From contig OX637393.1 of NCBI GenBank assembly GCA_951799425.1, positions 12,382,744 through 12,446,743 of the forward strand: DNA of 64,000 nucleotides. The letters run 5' to 3'. Positions 62,646-64,000 of the stretch are shown in pieces. A program made the translations under genes and the position numbers. The DNA comes from Ilex aquifolium (Eukaryota; Streptophyta; Magnoliopsida; Aquifoliales; Aquifoliaceae). The notes beneath the pieces were generated by a model, which searched no databases, had not been told where the DNA came from, and saw only the letters and a list, made by a program, of their open reading frames with translations. Each line of letters opens with the position of its first letter. Position 1 is the first letter of the stretch.

Positions 62646-64000
62646 TGTGAAACGCAAGCATACATTCATAGTACATAATTAAAAAATAATAATTCAAAAA
62701 AGAAAATTCAAAATTTTGGATTTTGTGTAATTAACAAATTGCCTTTGCATTGCAACCATGCCCAAGCTGTTGTCTGGGAGTCCCAGGGCTTTTCCCATCT
62801 TTCCCCAGCCTTTTCCAAGCCTCTAGAATGTTTTAGGATGATCTTGAACCTTCACTTAGAGCCTGGAATGAACAGAAACTGGTTATAGGAGAGAGAGATA
62901 GATAGAGGAAAGAGGTAGAGAGAGAAAACCTTCACTTGAATTGTTGGGTTTGCTTTGGAGGCTTATTCGAACACTCAAAGGTATACCTCTAGCCTAATTT
63001 GGGTGCTAGGAATTCATTGGTGATTTTAGTTTTTGATTTGGGTAAGTGGTTATGCTCGAATTTGAGTTTTAAAGTTTCGGATTTTAGGTTTTCATGAAAT
63101 CGGTTCATGTATTATTTACACTTTTGTTTAATTAATTTAAATGGGTGTGTTCCCGAGGATTCAAGGAATGGTTTTGTGGCTGTCCATGGCTTGTGGTGGT
63201 GTGGAGGTGGTGTTGAAGTTTCGGACATGGAGGTTTTGGATTTCCATGGTCGGGATGTTTGGGCTTTGAAGGATGGGTCTCCCTAGCTAAAATAGACCCT
63301 AGGAAGCCATTTATGACCTTAAAAATGGATTTATAAGTTTTTAAGGGGGTTAAAACTCAAGTTGCAAGTTTGCATTTTTATAAAAAATGAATTTTTCACA
63401 ATTGAGCTTGAATTTGATTGGGGTTAAGTGAGATTTGTGGTGATTTAAAGGTTGGGTTTGATATAGGGCTATGTGTTGAGTGTTTAGGGACTGAAAAGGA
63501 GGAAAATATTGAAGTGTAGTCAGAGAAATAAGGTAGATAAGTGAAGGGGTTGGACTGTTTTGCAGGAAGCCCTAGATAGCTAGAGGTTATAGATGAAGTT
63601 GACCGGAGGATAGTTGGACACCCCGAAAGCGTGTGAGGGCACTTCCAGTGTCCAATCGACCTCTGGTTGATTCCAAAAGTTCTGTAACGTCCATGCGGAG
63701 GTCCCGATAAAATTTCAAGTCGATATGACGGCCAGATCAAAATAATTATTAAAACGACTGTTTTGACCTCCAGGGCTAATTTGACCTAGTTTTTGGATGA
63801 TTTTGGAAAAATAAATTTTATATTCATTCTTAGGTAAGTTAATTAAGTATGTTTATGAAATTTCATTGAAAAATAACATCGTTTTATTTTTTGTTGTTTC
63901 TAATCGAAAAGTAGTGCCGGATATGGTTTCTCAATTCCAGATTAGTCGAAACTTTTCAAATTCATTTTGAAATCATGTCTTACATTATTTATGAATTTTT
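62646..64000 (+). mobile_element. Probable LTR, running off the right edge
   Basis: The integrase C-terminus stops abruptly at TGTGAAACGCAAGC (62646). What follows has the layout of a plant LTR: non-coding sequence, a GA-rich leader (62890-62930), a possible splice donor (CAAAG then GTATACC, near 62980) and a long non-coding tail with CGATATGACGGCCAGATC. The other end is outside the window, so neither ends nor duplication can be confirmed. Confidence 0.35.

Noticed and set aside
1..64000. CRISPR arrays, bacterial operons, rRNA genes
   Set aside because: No regularly spaced repeats, Shine-Dalgarno-led gene clusters or rRNA sequence; all evidence points to plant nuclear DNA.

Overview
This window reads as nuclear DNA of a dicotyledonous flowering plant. 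It is AT-rich, its genes are split by GT-AG introns, and most of the sequence between genes consists of plant transposons in various states of decay. I see no bacterial features, CRISPR arrays, rRNA genes or convincing tRNA genes. Only two host genes can be supported well. One is a short-chain dehydrogenase/reductase (SDR) gene of the C-factor-like type, on the minus strand, with its first five coding exons between 9277 and 1157; its 3' end lies beyond the left edge. The other is a complete three-exon group IIe WRKY transcription factor (WRKY14/35-like), minus strand, 46449 to 43711. A possible third gene is represented by two unidentified exon-like segments near 41.3 and 42.9 kb.

Layout. 0-9.3 kb: SDR gene; its introns hold a 982-bp Helitron containing a perfect 257-bp tandem duplication, an LTR-like remnant, a palindromic MITE-like element and a truncated LINE. 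9.7-15.6 kb: a second copy of the same LINE family, then a broken PIF/Harbinger transposon (DDE transposase plus SANT/Myb-like accessory protein) and a lone exon of the dolichol-pathway enzyme GPT/ALG7. 15.6-23.75 kb: a solo LTR with perfect target-site duplications (TSDs), followed by a four-level nest: an old hAT-type element split by a second solo LTR of the same family (itself split by a 1-kb LTR-like element) and by a second hAT-type element. 25.7-28.3 kb: 5' half of a Ty3/gypsy Tat-type element (LTR, primer site, gag) fused to the 3' quarter of the solo-LTR family. 28.3-31.9 kb: decayed Ty1/copia element, minus strand. 31.9-34.8 kb: a Helitron 5' end and a fragment of a plant-mobile-domain-type protein. 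34.8-43 kb: AT-rich intergenic DNA with microsatellites and a Helitron 3' end. 43.7-46.5 kb: WRKY gene. 46.9-59.7 kb: intergenic DNA with a SINE-like element, two short hAT-type MITEs with recognisable TSDs and a degenerate minisatellite. 59.7-62.6 kb: decayed gypsy Tat-type pol with two RNase H domains and a deletion through the reverse-transcriptase active site. 62.6-64 kb: probable start of another LTR.

The two host genes show no sign of working together. What the window mainly records is transposon history: at least five insertions can be delimited to the base by TSDs or Helitron termini. Nothing here looks like a new multi-gene system. The most notable points are the nested hAT/LTR structure, the Helitron with internal tandem duplication inside an SDR intron, the isolated GPT exon beside a Harbinger transposase, and the unidentified exons near 41-43 kb.
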